A stretch of 26,072 nucleotides of DNA from CAZALT01 sp964485515 (GTDB taxonomy: Bacteria > Actinomycetota > Acidimicrobiia > Acidimicrobiales > Acidimicrobilacustridaceae). The notes under the pieces were generated by a model that saw only the letters and a list, made by a program, of their open reading frames with translations, was not told the origin of the DNA and did not search any database. This document shows positions 1 through 7,645 of this stretch, piece by piece. A program made the position numbers and the translations under genes. How positions within the stretch are numbered: position 1 is the first letter of the stretch; each line of letters starts with the position of its first letter. Location: assembly GCA_964485515.1 (NCBI GenBank), contig CAZALT010000030.1, positions 1 through 26,072 of the forward strand. Reading direction: 5' to 3'.

Positions 1-72
1 CGGAGGGGCGCGGCGTCGGCGTCTTGTCCACACGCATGGCGACGTGGGCATGGCGGCGTCGGCGCAGCGAGG

Positions 73-78
73 CACAAT
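73..78 (+). promoter_or_regulatory. Putative -10 box for a leaderless SRPBCC mRNA
   Basis: The hexamer CACAAT has A at position 2 and T at position 6 of the -10 consensus and ends 6 nt before the ATG at 85. Transcription would then start at or next to the A of the start codon, giving a leaderless mRNA. There is no Shine-Dalgarno sequence before this ATG. No convincing -35 is visible. The overlapping hexamer on the other strand, CATTGT (79 to 74), also fits a -10, so the element could fire in both directions. Confidence 0.4.
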
Positions 79-84
79 GGCGAG

Positions 85-552
85 ATGGATGTGACGGCAT
101 CTCTCGCCGTGCCCTGTGGCCCCGAGGATCTCTTCGCGGTCGTGCGCGACCTCAGCGACTACCCGGCGTGGCTCGGGCTCGTCGCCCGAGCAGCACCCAC
201 CGTCGCGGCCGACGTGGATCCGGGCCCGGCATGGGACATCGAGCTGCGGGGTCGGTTGGGTCCGCTGGCGCGGTCCAAGCGGTTGCGCATGGTGCGCTCG
301 ATCCATGCTGCGCCGAGCGCTTCGACCGACGGCGTGGGACAGGTCGTGTTCGAGCGCCGGGAGCTCGACGGTCGAGTGCACTCGACATGGCGCCTGGTCG
401 CCGACATCTCGGCGGTGGACGAGGGAGCAGAGCTCGTCATGCACCTGCACTACGGGGGTGGCTTCGGCGGTCACGTGCTCGAGCGGATACTGGCCGACGA
501 GATCGAGCAGTCCCGGCCCCGCCTCCAGGCGAGGGTGCTTGCCGGTTCCTGA
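85..552 (+). CDS. SRPBCC-family (START/polyketide-cyclase-like) protein
   Basis: This 155-residue protein has the size and layout of a single SRPBCC domain. The N-terminal strand with 'VPCGPEDLFAVVRDLSDYP' followed by W and L matches the usual opening, in which a strand leads into the helix that starts at the ligand cavity. The alternating strands of the middle part (about residues 48-125) and a long C-terminal helix (about 128-150) complete the helix-grip fold. Such proteins bind hydrophobic ligands or act as cyclases or chaperones; nothing here identifies the ligand. The ATG start is chosen because a -10-like hexamer ends 6 nt before it and no Shine-Dalgarno is present. The gene ends 81 nt before the next gene, which has its own promoter. 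The fold call is fairly safe, the function unknown. Confidence 0.8.
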   Translation: MDVTASLAVPCGPEDLFAVVRDLSDYPAWLGLVARAAPTVAADVDPGPAWDIELRGRLGPLARSKRLRMVRSIHAAPSASTDGVGQVVFERRELDGRVHSTWRLVADISAVDEGAELVMHLHYGGGFGGHVLERILADEIEQSRPRLQARVLAGS

Positions 553-567
553 CCCTGAGACTAGGGT
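539..567 (+). promoter_or_regulatory. Promoter of the secreted Thr-rich protein gene
   Basis: TTGCCG (539-544) and TAGGGT (562-567) are separated by 17 nt, the classical spacing for a housekeeping sigma factor. The -35 lies inside the last codons of the SRPBCC gene. The predicted start near 574 leaves a leader of about 60 nt that carries GGAGG at 626-630. Confidence 0.5.
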
Positions 568-633
568 CACGCGGTCCGGCGGGCCGCAGAAACGCTTGGC
601 GGACGCCGACACCTGACGATCCAGGGGAGGATC

Positions 634-1377
634 ATGCGCTTCAACCGCATCGCCGCCGCATCCGCGGCAGCTGCACTCACACTCGGTACCACCTTGGTGC
701 TTCCGGCCGTTGCCGGAGCCCAGGACACCACCACGAGCACCACGGAGGACACCACCACCACGACGGTGGCGCCGGTCGGACCCGATGTCACGCAGGCGGT
801 GGACCTCACGCTCTCGTGCACCGCCGAACCCGATTTCAGTGCGATCACGGGACCGTTGAACTTCACGCTGTCGTCGAGCACGGTGCTTCCGACGTACGCG
901 CTCGATGGGGAGACGGTGTCGTTCGACACGGACTTCACCCTGACGCTGCCCGAAGGCCTCCGGTTGCTCGCGGTGGAAGCCGGCATCGACCAGCTCCCCG
1001 TCAGCAGCTTCACCTTCAACGCGGAAGCCACCGGGGGCGTGACGGGCGGTCCGTTCAGCGCCGCTCCGACGTCGTTCAACATTCCGGTCGACACCGGCGT
1101 GGCCACGATCTCCATGTCCGGGGATCTGACCGTCACCGATGAGAACGTGACCGGCGTGTTGCAGGTCGTCAACCCGATCACCATGGTCGTGACCGTCGTC
1201 CTCGAGGGAATCGATGTTCCCCCCCTGGTCGTCACCTGCAGCGGTAGTCCCTTGGCCTTCGCCAGCATCAACGGCGAGTTGCCGCCGACGCCCCCGACGA
1301 CGCCCACCACGGCGGGAGCGACCACGACGACCGCGAGCGCCGCGGCCACCGACGCAACCCCGCGCTACGCCGGCTGA
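634..1377 (+). CDS. Secreted protein with Thr/Pro-rich tail, unknown function
   Basis: The protein has 247 residues. A Sec-type signal peptide is clear: a basic N-terminus, an Ala/Leu-rich core to about residue 27 and a likely cleavage after AGA at residue 29. The mature part starts with a Thr-rich stretch (about 31-48), then a beta-rich domain of about 170 residues bounded by two cysteines ('LTLSC' and 'VVTCSG') that could form a disulfide. The last 30 residues are Pro/Thr/Ala repeats of low complexity, typical of a cell-wall-spanning linker, although no LPXTG motif or membrane anchor follows. GGAGG at 626-630 supports the ATG, with a short 3-nt spacing. A terminator follows directly. I do not recognise the family; it could be an abundant surface or matrix protein. 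Confidence 0.8.
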   Translation: MRFNRIAAASAAAALTLGTTLVLPAVAGAQDTTTSTTEDTTTTTVAPVGPDVTQAVDLTLSCTAEPDFSAITGPLNFTLSSSTVLPTYALDGETVSFDTDFTLTLPEGLRLLAVEAGIDQLPVSSFTFNAEATGGVTGGPFSAAPTSFNIPVDTGVATISMSGDLTVTDENVTGVLQVVNPITMVVTVVLEGIDVPPLVVTCSGSPLAFASINGELPPTPPTTPTTAGATTTTASAAATDATPRYAG

Positions 1378-1402
1378 TCTCGCGATCACCGTTCTGTTCG
1401 GT

Positions 1403-1432
1403 CAGAAACCCCGCCTTCTGGCGGGGTTTCTG
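1403..1432 (+). terminator. Rho-independent terminator after the secreted protein
   Basis: A perfect 13-bp inverted repeat (CAGAAACCCCGCC and its complement) encloses a TTCT loop and is followed by CCGTTTTG, a short T-rich tail. It lies 26 nt past the stop codon. This is the only textbook terminator found in the window and separates the two leading genes from the polysaccharide cluster. Confidence 0.85.
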
Positions 1433-1585
1433 CCGTTTTGCGCAGATGTCGAGTGGCACGAGGTTGGGTGTTGGCGGGCGGCGGGGGATCGGACAAGTCT
1501 GCCTGATCGGCATGGTCGGGACCGGTGGACGAGCTCACCGGCGGAGCGAGGGATTCGATGATGGGGGGCGAAGGCCGAGCGCGAC

Positions 1586-1623
1586 TACCATGGCCGGTCG
1601 GGTCCGGACCTGATGCCAGGTCC
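1586..1623 (+). promoter_or_regulatory. Possible promoter and leader hairpin of the Wzz-kinase gene
   Basis: The 248-nt gap before the Wzz-kinase gene holds the terminator, then little until a -10-like TACCAT at 1586-1591 (no clear -35). Next come a perfect palindrome GGTCCGGACC at 1601-1610 and a hairpin GGACCT/AGGTCC (1606-1611 with 1618-1623, 6-nt loop). The palindrome and the hairpin share bases 1606-1610, so they are mutually exclusive folds. The hairpin ends 2 nt before the first possible GTG start. Confidence 0.3.
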
Positions 1624-1625
1624 CC

Positions 1626-3437
1626 GTGCAGAGACGACAGGTGGACGTGGCAGAAACCAACAACAGCGAGATCGATGTTCGAGGCTTGGTCGCCGTCCTG
1701 TGGCATCGGGCGTGGTTGATCGGCCTCATCACCGGACTGGCGTTCGTCGGAGCCTACGGGTCCGAAGCCCGCAAGCCTGACCTCTACAAGGCCACGGCGC
1801 AGGTCCAGGTCTCCGATCCGATGCAGACGATGCTGTCCGGTGCCGCTCGGAGTCGGGCCGACATCGAGAGTGAGGTCGCGACCCAAGTCGAACGCTTGAA
1901 AGCGCCGAACGTCGTCGAGACGGCCAACGCCACGCTGGGCGAGGAGACGGCGGCACAGGTCGAGGGCGTCTGGGTCGATCCGGTCGAGGGCACGTCGTTG
2001 ATCGACATCAACGCGTCGAGCGAGTCTCCAGAGGTAGCTATGGCGGCGGCCAACGCCTATGCCGACTCCTATCTCGAGGTGCGTCGCAGCGAGATCACCT
2101 CGGTTTTCACCGAACGGGCAACCGAGCTGCGCAACAAGGCCGAGGACCTCGACGAGCGGGTCGCGGCGATCGACTTGGACCTGCTCGATGGTGACCTCGA
2201 GCCGCAGGATCGCAGGGCATTGGAGCTCGATCGCTCGTCGTACGCACTCCAGTCGTCGCGGTATCTCGAGGATGCATCGGACTACGACCTCGACGCGGAG
2301 TCGAGAAGCATGGCGGTGCAGCTCACGCAGTCGGCGACGTTGCCGACCGCTCCGTACTCTCCGACACCGCTGCGCTTCGCCATCCCGGTCGCCATGGCTG
2401 CACTGCTCCTCTCCATCGGTTTGGTTCTGCTGCTCGAGCGGATCGATGATCGGATCGCCACGACGGAGCAGGCAGAAGCGGCCGCGGGTGGTACAGCAGT
2501 GCTGGGCTTGATCCCCGTGTACTCGGACAAGCGAAGGGGCGTGCGAAAGATCCCCCGAGGGGCGAAGCGGATCATCGTTCCCCCGGATTCGAGCGCGGCC
2601 GAGGCCTACCGGACGCTCCGGACGAGCATACGCTTCTCCTCGGCGGGCAGCGCCAAGACCACGCTCGCCGTCACGAGCTCGTCGAGCGGCGAAGGCAAGT
2701 CGACGGTCACCGCCAACCTCGCCGTCGCGTTGGCCGAGGGGGGCTTCCGTGTCGTGCTCGTCTCGGCCGACCTCCGGCGGCCCACCGTGTCGACCATGTT
2801 CGGCGTCGCGGAGACCGACATGGGTCTCACGTCGGTCCTGCTCGGCGATGCCAAGCTCATCGATTGCCTCACGAACGTCGAGCTCGCCAGCGGCAAACGA
2901 CTCTATGTCTTGCCGTCGGGTCCGTTGCCCCACAACCCGGCTGAGCTCCTGGGGTCCCCGGCCTTCGGTCGAGCGATCCGCCAGATCGAGGAGGCGGGTG
3001 CAGATTTCGTGCTCATCGACTCGCCGCCCGTCCTCCCGGTCAGCGATCCGCTGACCATCGCCCAGCAGGTGGACGGTGTGCTGGTCGTGGCCGTCGTCGG
3101 ACGTACCCGGCGAAAGACGCTGTCGCAGACCGTCGACCGGCTCCGGCAGGTGGAGGGCGAGGTCATGGGCATCGTGTTGAACGGGTTGCCCACCAGCGGA
3201 GGCCGTTTCGGGTACTACGGGACGTACGGCTACGCGGCCGCCAAGCCCGATGTCCGGGCATCGTTGGGTGCGACGAGCAACGAGGCCGAGTTCCCATCGC
3301 AGGCTCAACGGTCACCAGAAACCACTCGTGGGGCCGTCAACGGTGCCGCGTCTGGCGCGGCGGAGGACGTGACCTCCGACACCGCAGCAGTCACGGAACG
3401 TGGTGCTCGCGAGGCGGTCGGTGGCGTAGACTGGTAA
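1626..3437 (+). CDS. Wzz chain-length regulator fused to BY tyrosine autokinase
   Basis: This 603-residue protein combines a chain-length determinant and a bacterial tyrosine kinase. A first membrane segment (about residues 28-46) is followed by an extracytoplasmic Wzz domain with coiled-coil-forming helices (about 150-230) and a second membrane segment (about 250-270). The cytoplasmic kinase shows Walker A 'SSGEGKST' (about 352-360), Walker A' 'VVLVSADLRRP' (about 376-386) and Walker B 'FVLIDSPP' (about 460). A tyrosine cluster 'FGYYGTYGY' near residue 528 is the usual autophosphorylation site, and an Ala/Thr/Glu-rich tail follows. Such proteins control length and assembly of Wzy-made polysaccharides through cycles of phosphorylation. 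It leads the cluster, as expected for the regulator. The start is uncertain: in-frame GTGs at 1626, 1641 and 1647 all lack a strong Shine-Dalgarno. Confidence 0.93.
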   Translation: MQRRQVDVAETNNSEIDVRGLVAVLWHRAWLIGLITGLAFVGAYGSEARKPDLYKATAQVQVSDPMQTMLSGAARSRADIESEVATQVERLKAPNVVETANATLGEETAAQVEGVWVDPVEGTSLIDINASSESPEVAMAAANAYADSYLEVRRSEITSVFTERATELRNKAEDLDERVAAIDLDLLDGDLEPQDRRALELDRSSYALQSSRYLEDASDYDLDAESRSMAVQLTQSATLPTAPYSPTPLRFAIPVAMAALLLSIGLVLLLERIDDRIATTEQAEAAAGGTAVLGLIPVYSDKRRGVRKIPRGAKRIIVPPDSSAAEAYRTLRTSIRFSSAGSAKTTLAVTSSSSGEGKSTVTANLAVALAEGGFRVVLVSADLRRPTVSTMFGVAETDMGLTSVLLGDAKLIDCLTNVELASGKRLYVLPSGPLPHNPAELLGSPAFGRAIRQIEEAGADFVLIDSPPVLPVSDPLTIAQQVDGVLVVAVVGRTRRKTLSQTVDRLRQVEGEVMGIVLNGLPTSGGRFGYYGTYGYAAAKPDVRASLGATSNEAEFPSQAQRSPETTRGAVNGAASGAAEDVTSDTAAVTERGAREAVGGVDW

Positions 3438-3546
3438 GGATCGACGGCGGATCGGGCCTGTTCCTGCTACGGTCCGAGCGCAGTAGGCAAGGCGCGGGTC
3501 CAGGTGGGCCAGGCGACACCACACCTCTGGGGAGGGCAGAAGCGAC

Positions 3547-4320
3547 GTGCAGAGCAGCTCGCGTGCCATGGTCGACGGTCCGATGATCGATTCCACGGCA
3601 CGGAAAACTCAGAGCGCTTCGTCGCTCCACCACCAAGAACACCCGACCATCGAGGACGTGGCCGGCAGTCCGGACGACATCTCGTCACATCGCTTGACCA
3701 CGAGCACCACCGCCAGGGTGGCGAAGCGACTGCTCGATCTGTGCGGATGCGCGCTGCTCGCGCTGCCTCTGCTCCTGATCCTGCCGGTGGTGGCGATCAT
3801 CATCAAGATCGACTCCCGCGGTCCGGTGATCTTCGCCCAGGCGAGGGTGGGGCGCGGAGGTACGCCATTTCGGATGTTGAAGTTCCGGTCGATGCACGTC
3901 GATGCGGAGGCTCGGCTCGAAGCCGACCCAGAGCTGGAGCGCATCTTCCACGAGCACGGGTGCAAGCTTCCCGAGGACCTCGATCCTCGGATCACGCGGG
4001 TCGGTCGCCTCTTGCGTCGATGCAGCATCGATGAGCTCCCACAGGTGTGGAACGTGCTCGCGGGCGACATGAGCCTCGTCGGCCCGCGGCCTATCGAAGC
4101 GCGCCAGGTGGAGGCGCTCTACGGTGACTTCGACCACCTGTGCCTGCAGGTGCAACCCGGATTGACCGGTGCCTGGCAGGTCTCGGGACGCGCCTCGGTC
4201 CAGGGCGAAGAACGGTCTCAGCTCGACCAGGCCTACGTGCAGGAGTGGTCCTTGCTCGGTGACGTCATGGTGCTCGTCAAGACCATCCCTGCCGTCTTCT
4301 CTGCGCGTGGGGCACACTGA
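3547..4320 (+). CDS. Short (WbaP/PssY-like) sugar-phosphate transferase that primes the repeat unit
   Basis: This 257-residue enzyme should transfer a sugar-1-phosphate from a nucleotide sugar to polyprenyl phosphate, the first step of repeat-unit synthesis. After a disordered N-terminus (about 1-55) come 'AKRLLDL', one hydrophobic re-entrant helix (about 64-86), 'GPVIFAQARVGRGG' (93-106), 'LKFRSMHVDAE' (111-121), 'SIDELPQVWNVLAGDMSLVGPRP' split around the catalytic D162-E163 pair, and 'PGLTGAWQVSGR' (204-215). It is the minimal monotopic form without the four N-terminal membrane helices of long PglC/WbaP homologues. The GTG start has GGAGGG at 3531-3536, 10 nt upstream; ATGs at 3568 and 3583 are alternatives. 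The stop codon lies inside a 22-bp tandem duplication, which may have shortened the C-terminus. Confidence 0.93.
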   Translation: MQSSSRAMVDGPMIDSTARKTQSASSLHHQEHPTIEDVAGSPDDISSHRLTTSTTARVAKRLLDLCGCALLALPLLLILPVVAIIIKIDSRGPVIFAQARVGRGGTPFRMLKFRSMHVDAEARLEADPELERIFHEHGCKLPEDLDPRITRVGRLLRRCSIDELPQVWNVLAGDMSLVGPRPIEARQVEALYGDFDHLCLQVQPGLTGAWQVSGRASVQGEERSQLDQAYVQEWSLLGDVMVLVKTIPAVFSARGAH

Positions 4321-4341
4321 CTCTGCTCGTGGGGCACACTG
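4299..4341. repeat. 22-bp tandem duplication across a stop codon
   Basis: Copies at 4299-4319 and 4321-4341 match at 20 of 21 positions and share the core CGTGGGGCACACTG; one A separates them. The first copy supplies the TG of the sugar transferase stop TGA. If one copy is removed the reading frame runs on past the present stop to TGA at 4391-4393. Confidence 0.85.
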
Positions 4342-4435
4342 GCAGTCGGGATGGTGCTCGACCGAGAAGGCGTGGGATCCTGGGCCATCCTGACACGAGT
4401 CAATTCGTCGTTCCAGGTGGGATCATCGTGAAGGG

Positions 4436-4461
4436 CGAGGTCTCGACAGACCGAGATCTCG
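4436..4461 (+). promoter_or_regulatory. RNA hairpin upstream of the NeuB-like gene
   Basis: CGAGGTCTCG (4436-4445) and CGAGATCTCG (4452-4461) are separated by ACAGAC. In RNA they pair over all ten positions with one G-U pair. Each box is also nearly or fully palindromic, so the site could instead be a pair of protein-binding boxes 16 bp apart. No U-run follows, so it is not a typical terminator. It sits 45 nt before the preferred start at 4507. The rest of the 186-nt gap shows CTGACA at 4390-4395, -35-like, without a well-placed -10. Confidence 0.45.
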
Positions 4462-4506
4462 TCGATGAAGGCTGCGCCCCAGGCGTGGCCGGAGGCAGTC
4501 AATGAC

Positions 4507-5376
4507 ATGAGTACAACGATCCGAAGTCGCATTGTCGGACCAGGGCACCCCTGCTACGTCATCGCTGAGATCGGCATCAACCACAACGGTGACGTCAACG
4601 ACGCGCTTCGTCTCATCGACGTCGCCGTGCTCGCAGGCTGTGACGCAGTCAAGTTCCAGAAGCGCACTCCGGAGCTGTGCACCCCCCGGGACCAGTGGGA
4701 GATCGAGCGGGACACCCCGTGGGGTCGGATGACCTACATCGACTACCGTCGCCGCATCGAGCTCGATGGCGAGGACTACACCCTCATCGACAAGCACTGC
4801 CGCGACAGCGGCATCGCGTGGTTCGCGAGCTGCTGGGATGAGGAGGCGTTGGCCTTCATGGAGGAGTTCGACCCACCCGCCTACAAGGTGGCGTCGGCCT
4901 CGCTCACCGACCTCGACATGGTGCGCGAGGTCGTCGCCACCGGCAAGACGGTCATCCTCTCGAGCGGCATGTCCACCCAGGATCAGATCGATCGGGCCGT
5001 CGACCTGCTGGCTCCTGGTCTGGGGGCACTCGCCCACGCGACGTCGACGTATCCCTGTCCGCCCGAAGAGCTCAACCTCCTCGTGATCCCTGCCTACGCG
5101 GCGCGGTACGAGGGCCTGCCGATCGGCTATTCAGGTCACGAGGTCGGACTCCAGTCCACCATCGCCGCGGTCGCGTTGGGTGCGACGTTCGTCGAGCGTC
5201 ACATCACTCTCGACCGTGCCTCGTGGGGAACAGATCAGGCCGCATCCGTCGAGCCTCAGGGACTCCTCCGGCTCGTTCGAGACATCCGAGCTGTCGAAGC
5301 GGCCATGGGGGACGGCGTCAAGCGGGTCTATGACTCCGAGATAGCGCCGATGCAGAAGCTTCGCCGGTTTCCTTGA
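4507..5376 (+). CDS. NeuB-family (sialic-acid-synthase-like) protein without SAF domain
   Basis: From the preferred ATG the protein has 289 residues and consists of the NeuB TIM barrel alone. Recognisable pieces are 'YVIAEIGINHNGD' (about 17-29), 'AVKFQKR' (about 47-53), 'AYKVASASLTDLDMV', 'VILSSGMST', 'TSTYPCPPEELNL', 'GYSGHEVG' and 'VERHITLDR' plus 'WGTDQAASVEP'. These are the metal- and PEP-binding elements of enzymes that condense phosphoenolpyruvate with a hexosamine to make nonulosonic acids. The C-terminal SAF (antifreeze-like) domain of about 60 residues, present in NeuB, is missing. No CMP-activating NeuA or hexosamine epimerase is in the window, so the product is uncertain. GGAGG at 4491-4495 lies 11 nt before ATG 4507; ATG 4465 is a weaker option. 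The next gene overlaps by one base (TGATG). Confidence 0.85.
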   Translation: MSTTIRSRIVGPGHPCYVIAEIGINHNGDVNDALRLIDVAVLAGCDAVKFQKRTPELCTPRDQWEIERDTPWGRMTYIDYRRRIELDGEDYTLIDKHCRDSGIAWFASCWDEEALAFMEEFDPPAYKVASASLTDLDMVREVVATGKTVILSSGMSTQDQIDRAVDLLAPGLGALAHATSTYPCPPEELNLLVIPAYAARYEGLPIGYSGHEVGLQSTIAAVALGATFVERHITLDRASWGTDQAASVEPQGLLRLVRDIRAVEAAMGDGVKRVYDSEIAPMQKLRRFP

Positions 5377-6443
5377 TGACCCCGACATCCAAGGAGATCC
5401 TTGCCATCGGTCACCTCGGCGCAGGCAACGTCGGCGACGAGCTCATGGTGGAGGCCCTGCGTTCGTCGCTGGCGGAGCACGATGTCAATGTGGTCGCGCT
5501 GAGATCCAGGCGTTCCGACTGGATGGACCCGCGTCCTGGGGTGTCCACCTCCATGCGCAACAGCTGGGCCCGCTGGTCGCGGGCCCGAACCCCGCTGGTG
5601 CTGTGTGGGGGCACGCAGCTCCACGACGGCGATGCCGGCCAACGGCCGGTTCGGAACACCGTGGCCATGTCGTTGCTCGTCGCCCAGTTCGTCGTCGCCA
5701 AGCTGAGCGGGGCGCGGGTCCACCTCGTCGCGATCGGCGTGGGACCTCTGACGCGTCGATCGACCCGACTGCTGGCCCGACTGCTCGTTCGCATCGCCGA
5801 TTCTGTCACGGTCCGTGACCGTCCGAGCCTTGAAGCTGTTCGATCGATCTCGTCGCGGCGCGTCGTGCGGGTCGATGATCTCGCCTTCATCGCTCCGTCG
5901 CTCCTCCAGCGACGGCAACGACGGAGTGAGAACGAAGGATGCGGCGATGGTGTCGTGGTGATCACCGTTCCTGATCCACACGAGGTCGGCGCCTCGATAC
6001 CAGAAGCCGAGCTGGTCCGTTCCGTTGCGGAAGCTCTACCTGGCGAGCCGATCGTGGTCGCTCCCCTCAACCGGACTGACCGCAACCTTGCCGCGGCGAC
6101 CAACCTCGTGGAGGCCCTCGACGGAGCGCAGCTCTACTTGCCCGATGCCGGCTCCGAATGCCTCGCCACGATCCTCGATCGGCTTGGGTCCAGCCGTCTC
6201 GTGATCTCCGCCCGATACCACGGCGTCGTCGCGGCCGGGATCATGGGCATTCCGTGCATCGCTGTCCCGTACCACCGGAAGGTGTCGGATGTGGCCGAGC
6301 AGTTCGGATTCATCTCGACGACCGGTCCTCTCTGTCGGGACGAGGTCACTCGCGCCGTCACGATCCCCGTCCTCGAACCCGAGCTCGAGCCGTCCCGGGC
6401 ATTGCGCCGTCAGCTCGACGCCGTGGCCAAGGCGTGTTCATGA
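5376..6443 (+). CDS. Polysaccharide pyruvyl transferase family protein (first copy)
   Basis: This 355-residue protein belongs to the CsaB/WcaK-like family (PF04230), which adds pyruvate ketals to sugars or carries out related transfers on a GT-B-like fold. The N-terminus 'GHLGAGNVGDELMVEAL' is the typical glycine-rich opening, followed by 'LVLCGGTQLHD' (about 70-80), 'IGVGPL' and the C-terminal 'LVISARYHGVVAAGIMGIPCIAVPYHRK' region, of which 'SARYHGVVAA' is the family hallmark with its conserved R and H. The ATG at 5376 is preferred over the TTG three bases earlier because it overlaps the upstream stop as TGATG. The 3' end overlaps the next start as ATGA. Acceptor and donor cannot be deduced. 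A second, divergent member is at 14487. Confidence 0.9.
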   Translation: MTPTSKEILAIGHLGAGNVGDELMVEALRSSLAEHDVNVVALRSRRSDWMDPRPGVSTSMRNSWARWSRARTPLVLCGGTQLHDGDAGQRPVRNTVAMSLLVAQFVVAKLSGARVHLVAIGVGPLTRRSTRLLARLLVRIADSVTVRDRPSLEAVRSISSRRVVRVDDLAFIAPSLLQRRQRRSENEGCGDGVVVITVPDPHEVGASIPEAELVRSVAEALPGEPIVVAPLNRTDRNLAAATNLVEALDGAQLYLPDAGSECLATILDRLGSSRLVISARYHGVVAAGIMGIPCIAVPYHRKVSDVAEQFGFISTTGPLCRDEVTRAVTIPVLEPELEPSRALRRQLDAVAKACS

Positions 6444-7645
6444 ACAGCGAACCACCGACGAGGCGAGCCGACGGCAGCGTGCTGTTCGTCCTGCCGCAGA
6501 AGAGCCCCGGGGGTCTGCACCGACTCGTCCAGGAGCTCGCGCCTGCCTTGGAAGACGCGGGCTTCGCAGTCGCGGCTGTCGTCCCTGATGCCGTCAGCGG
6601 ATCGGCGGGAGTCGAGCCCGTCGACGTGTTCGGCTCACCGAGCCTCCGCACCATTCCGCACCCTCGGCGAGATCCTCGCACCGCGGCCTCGCTCGTGGCG
6701 CGTCCCGGGCGCCACGCACGAGCGGTGGCGCTCGATGTCGAGCGCAACCTGGGCGTTCGCCCATCGATCGTCCACGTGTTCGGGTTCCTCGATCCGATCG
6801 GCCCTGCGCTCGCATCGGAGCTCGGCGCGCACCTGGTGTGGTCGGTGAACAGCTCCATCGTCCCGTGGTGGGCCGCTCCGTGGGCGCGCCGCAAGTTGGG
6901 GGCCGCCGCGGGCACCCTCTTCGAGGGAGAGGAGCTGCGAGCGCGGTACGCCCCGCGGAATCGACAGGTACCGCAGCAGGTCTTCTACCCTGCCGCTCGC
7001 CAAGACCTCGCGAACCCAGATCGAGAGGCCGGACGTCTCCTTCGTGCTCGCTTCGGCATCCCTGCCGATGATCTCCTCGTGGCCACCTGGTCGAACCTCA
7101 CCCCACAGAAGGACCTGGCGCGGTTCGTGGACTACGCGGCGTCGGCGGCGCGGCAGCGGGCCGGAGTTTCGTTCGCGGTCATCGGACGAACGGTGCAGGG
7201 CCACGAACATCTGCCTCAGATGTTGGCGAAGCGAGCCGACGACACGGGGATGCTGCGATCTCGGTTCCACCTGGTGGTCGATGAGGGGCTCCAGGCCGAC
7301 GAAGCGCTGTCGATGATCGATGTCTTTGCCTTGACCTCGCGATACGAGGGTGTCGCAACCGCCACGATCGAGGCGCTTTCCGCCGGATTGCCCGTGATCG
7401 CACACCGTGTGGGGTCGGTGCCCGATCTCGTGGAGCCGGGCCGGACCGGCCACCTGGTCGAACCGGGGGATGTCGCGGGCTTCGTGCACGCCGTCCTCGA
7501 CGTCGTCGATGATCCGTCCCGCGCCGCATCGATGGCGAGGGCCGGACAGGAGCGGGTGTTCGCGCTCTGCCGGCCTGGGTCACTTCAAGATGCGTTCATC
7601 GGCGTGTACCGTGGCGTCGTGGGGGCACGAGGGCAGACGACGTGA
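6440..7645 (+). CDS. GT4-like glycosyltransferase
   Basis: This GT-B fold transferase has 401 residues. The N-terminal domain opens with 'VLFVLPQKSPGGLHRLVQEL', in which the GG loop would face the acceptor and donor. The C-terminal domain begins near 'DDLLVATWSNLTPQKDLARFVDYA', the usual GT4 'xxGxxxxxKg' strand and helix, and shows 'SRYEGVATATIEALSAGLPVIAH' with the E-x7-E pair that binds the nucleotide sugar, then 'GSVPDLVEPGRTGHLVEPGD'. It probably acts on the cytoplasmic face, adding one sugar to the lipid-linked unit. The ATG at 6440 overlaps the upstream stop as ATGA; upstream in-frame codons are only an overlap into the previous gene. The 3' end overlaps the next gene as GTGA. Sugar specificity is unknown. 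Confidence 0.92.
   Translation: MNSEPPTRRADGSVLFVLPQKSPGGLHRLVQELAPALEDAGFAVAAVVPDAVSGSAGVEPVDVFGSPSLRTIPHPRRDPRTAASLVARPGRHARAVALDVERNLGVRPSIVHVFGFLDPIGPALASELGAHLVWSVNSSIVPWWAAPWARRKLGAAAGTLFEGEELRARYAPRNRQVPQQVFYPAARQDLANPDREAGRLLRARFGIPADDLLVATWSNLTPQKDLARFVDYAASAARQRAGVSFAVIGRTVQGHEHLPQMLAKRADDTGMLRSRFHLVVDEGLQADEALSMIDVFALTSRYEGVATATIEALSAGLPVIAHRVGSVPDLVEPGRTGHLVEPGDVAGFVHAVLDVVDDPSRAASMARAGQERVFALCRPGSLQDAFIGVYRGVVGARGQTT

Noticed and set aside
1..37. Divergent gene start on the minus strand (ATG at 37)
   Set aside because: Only twelve codons are inside the window and nothing identifies them; kept only as part of the bidirectional promoter remark.
24..1142. 372-codon plus-strand open frame overlapping the first two genes
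   Set aside because: Its product is Arg/His-rich low-complexity sequence; the His runs come from the out-of-frame reading of the Thr codons of the secreted protein.
1386..3308. 640-codon open frame on the minus strand opposite the Wzz-kinase gene
   Set aside because: Its product is rich in Arg, Gly and Asp with no domain or hydrophobic pattern, as expected for antisense of a high-GC gene; the plus strand encodes a clear Wzz-kinase with all motifs.
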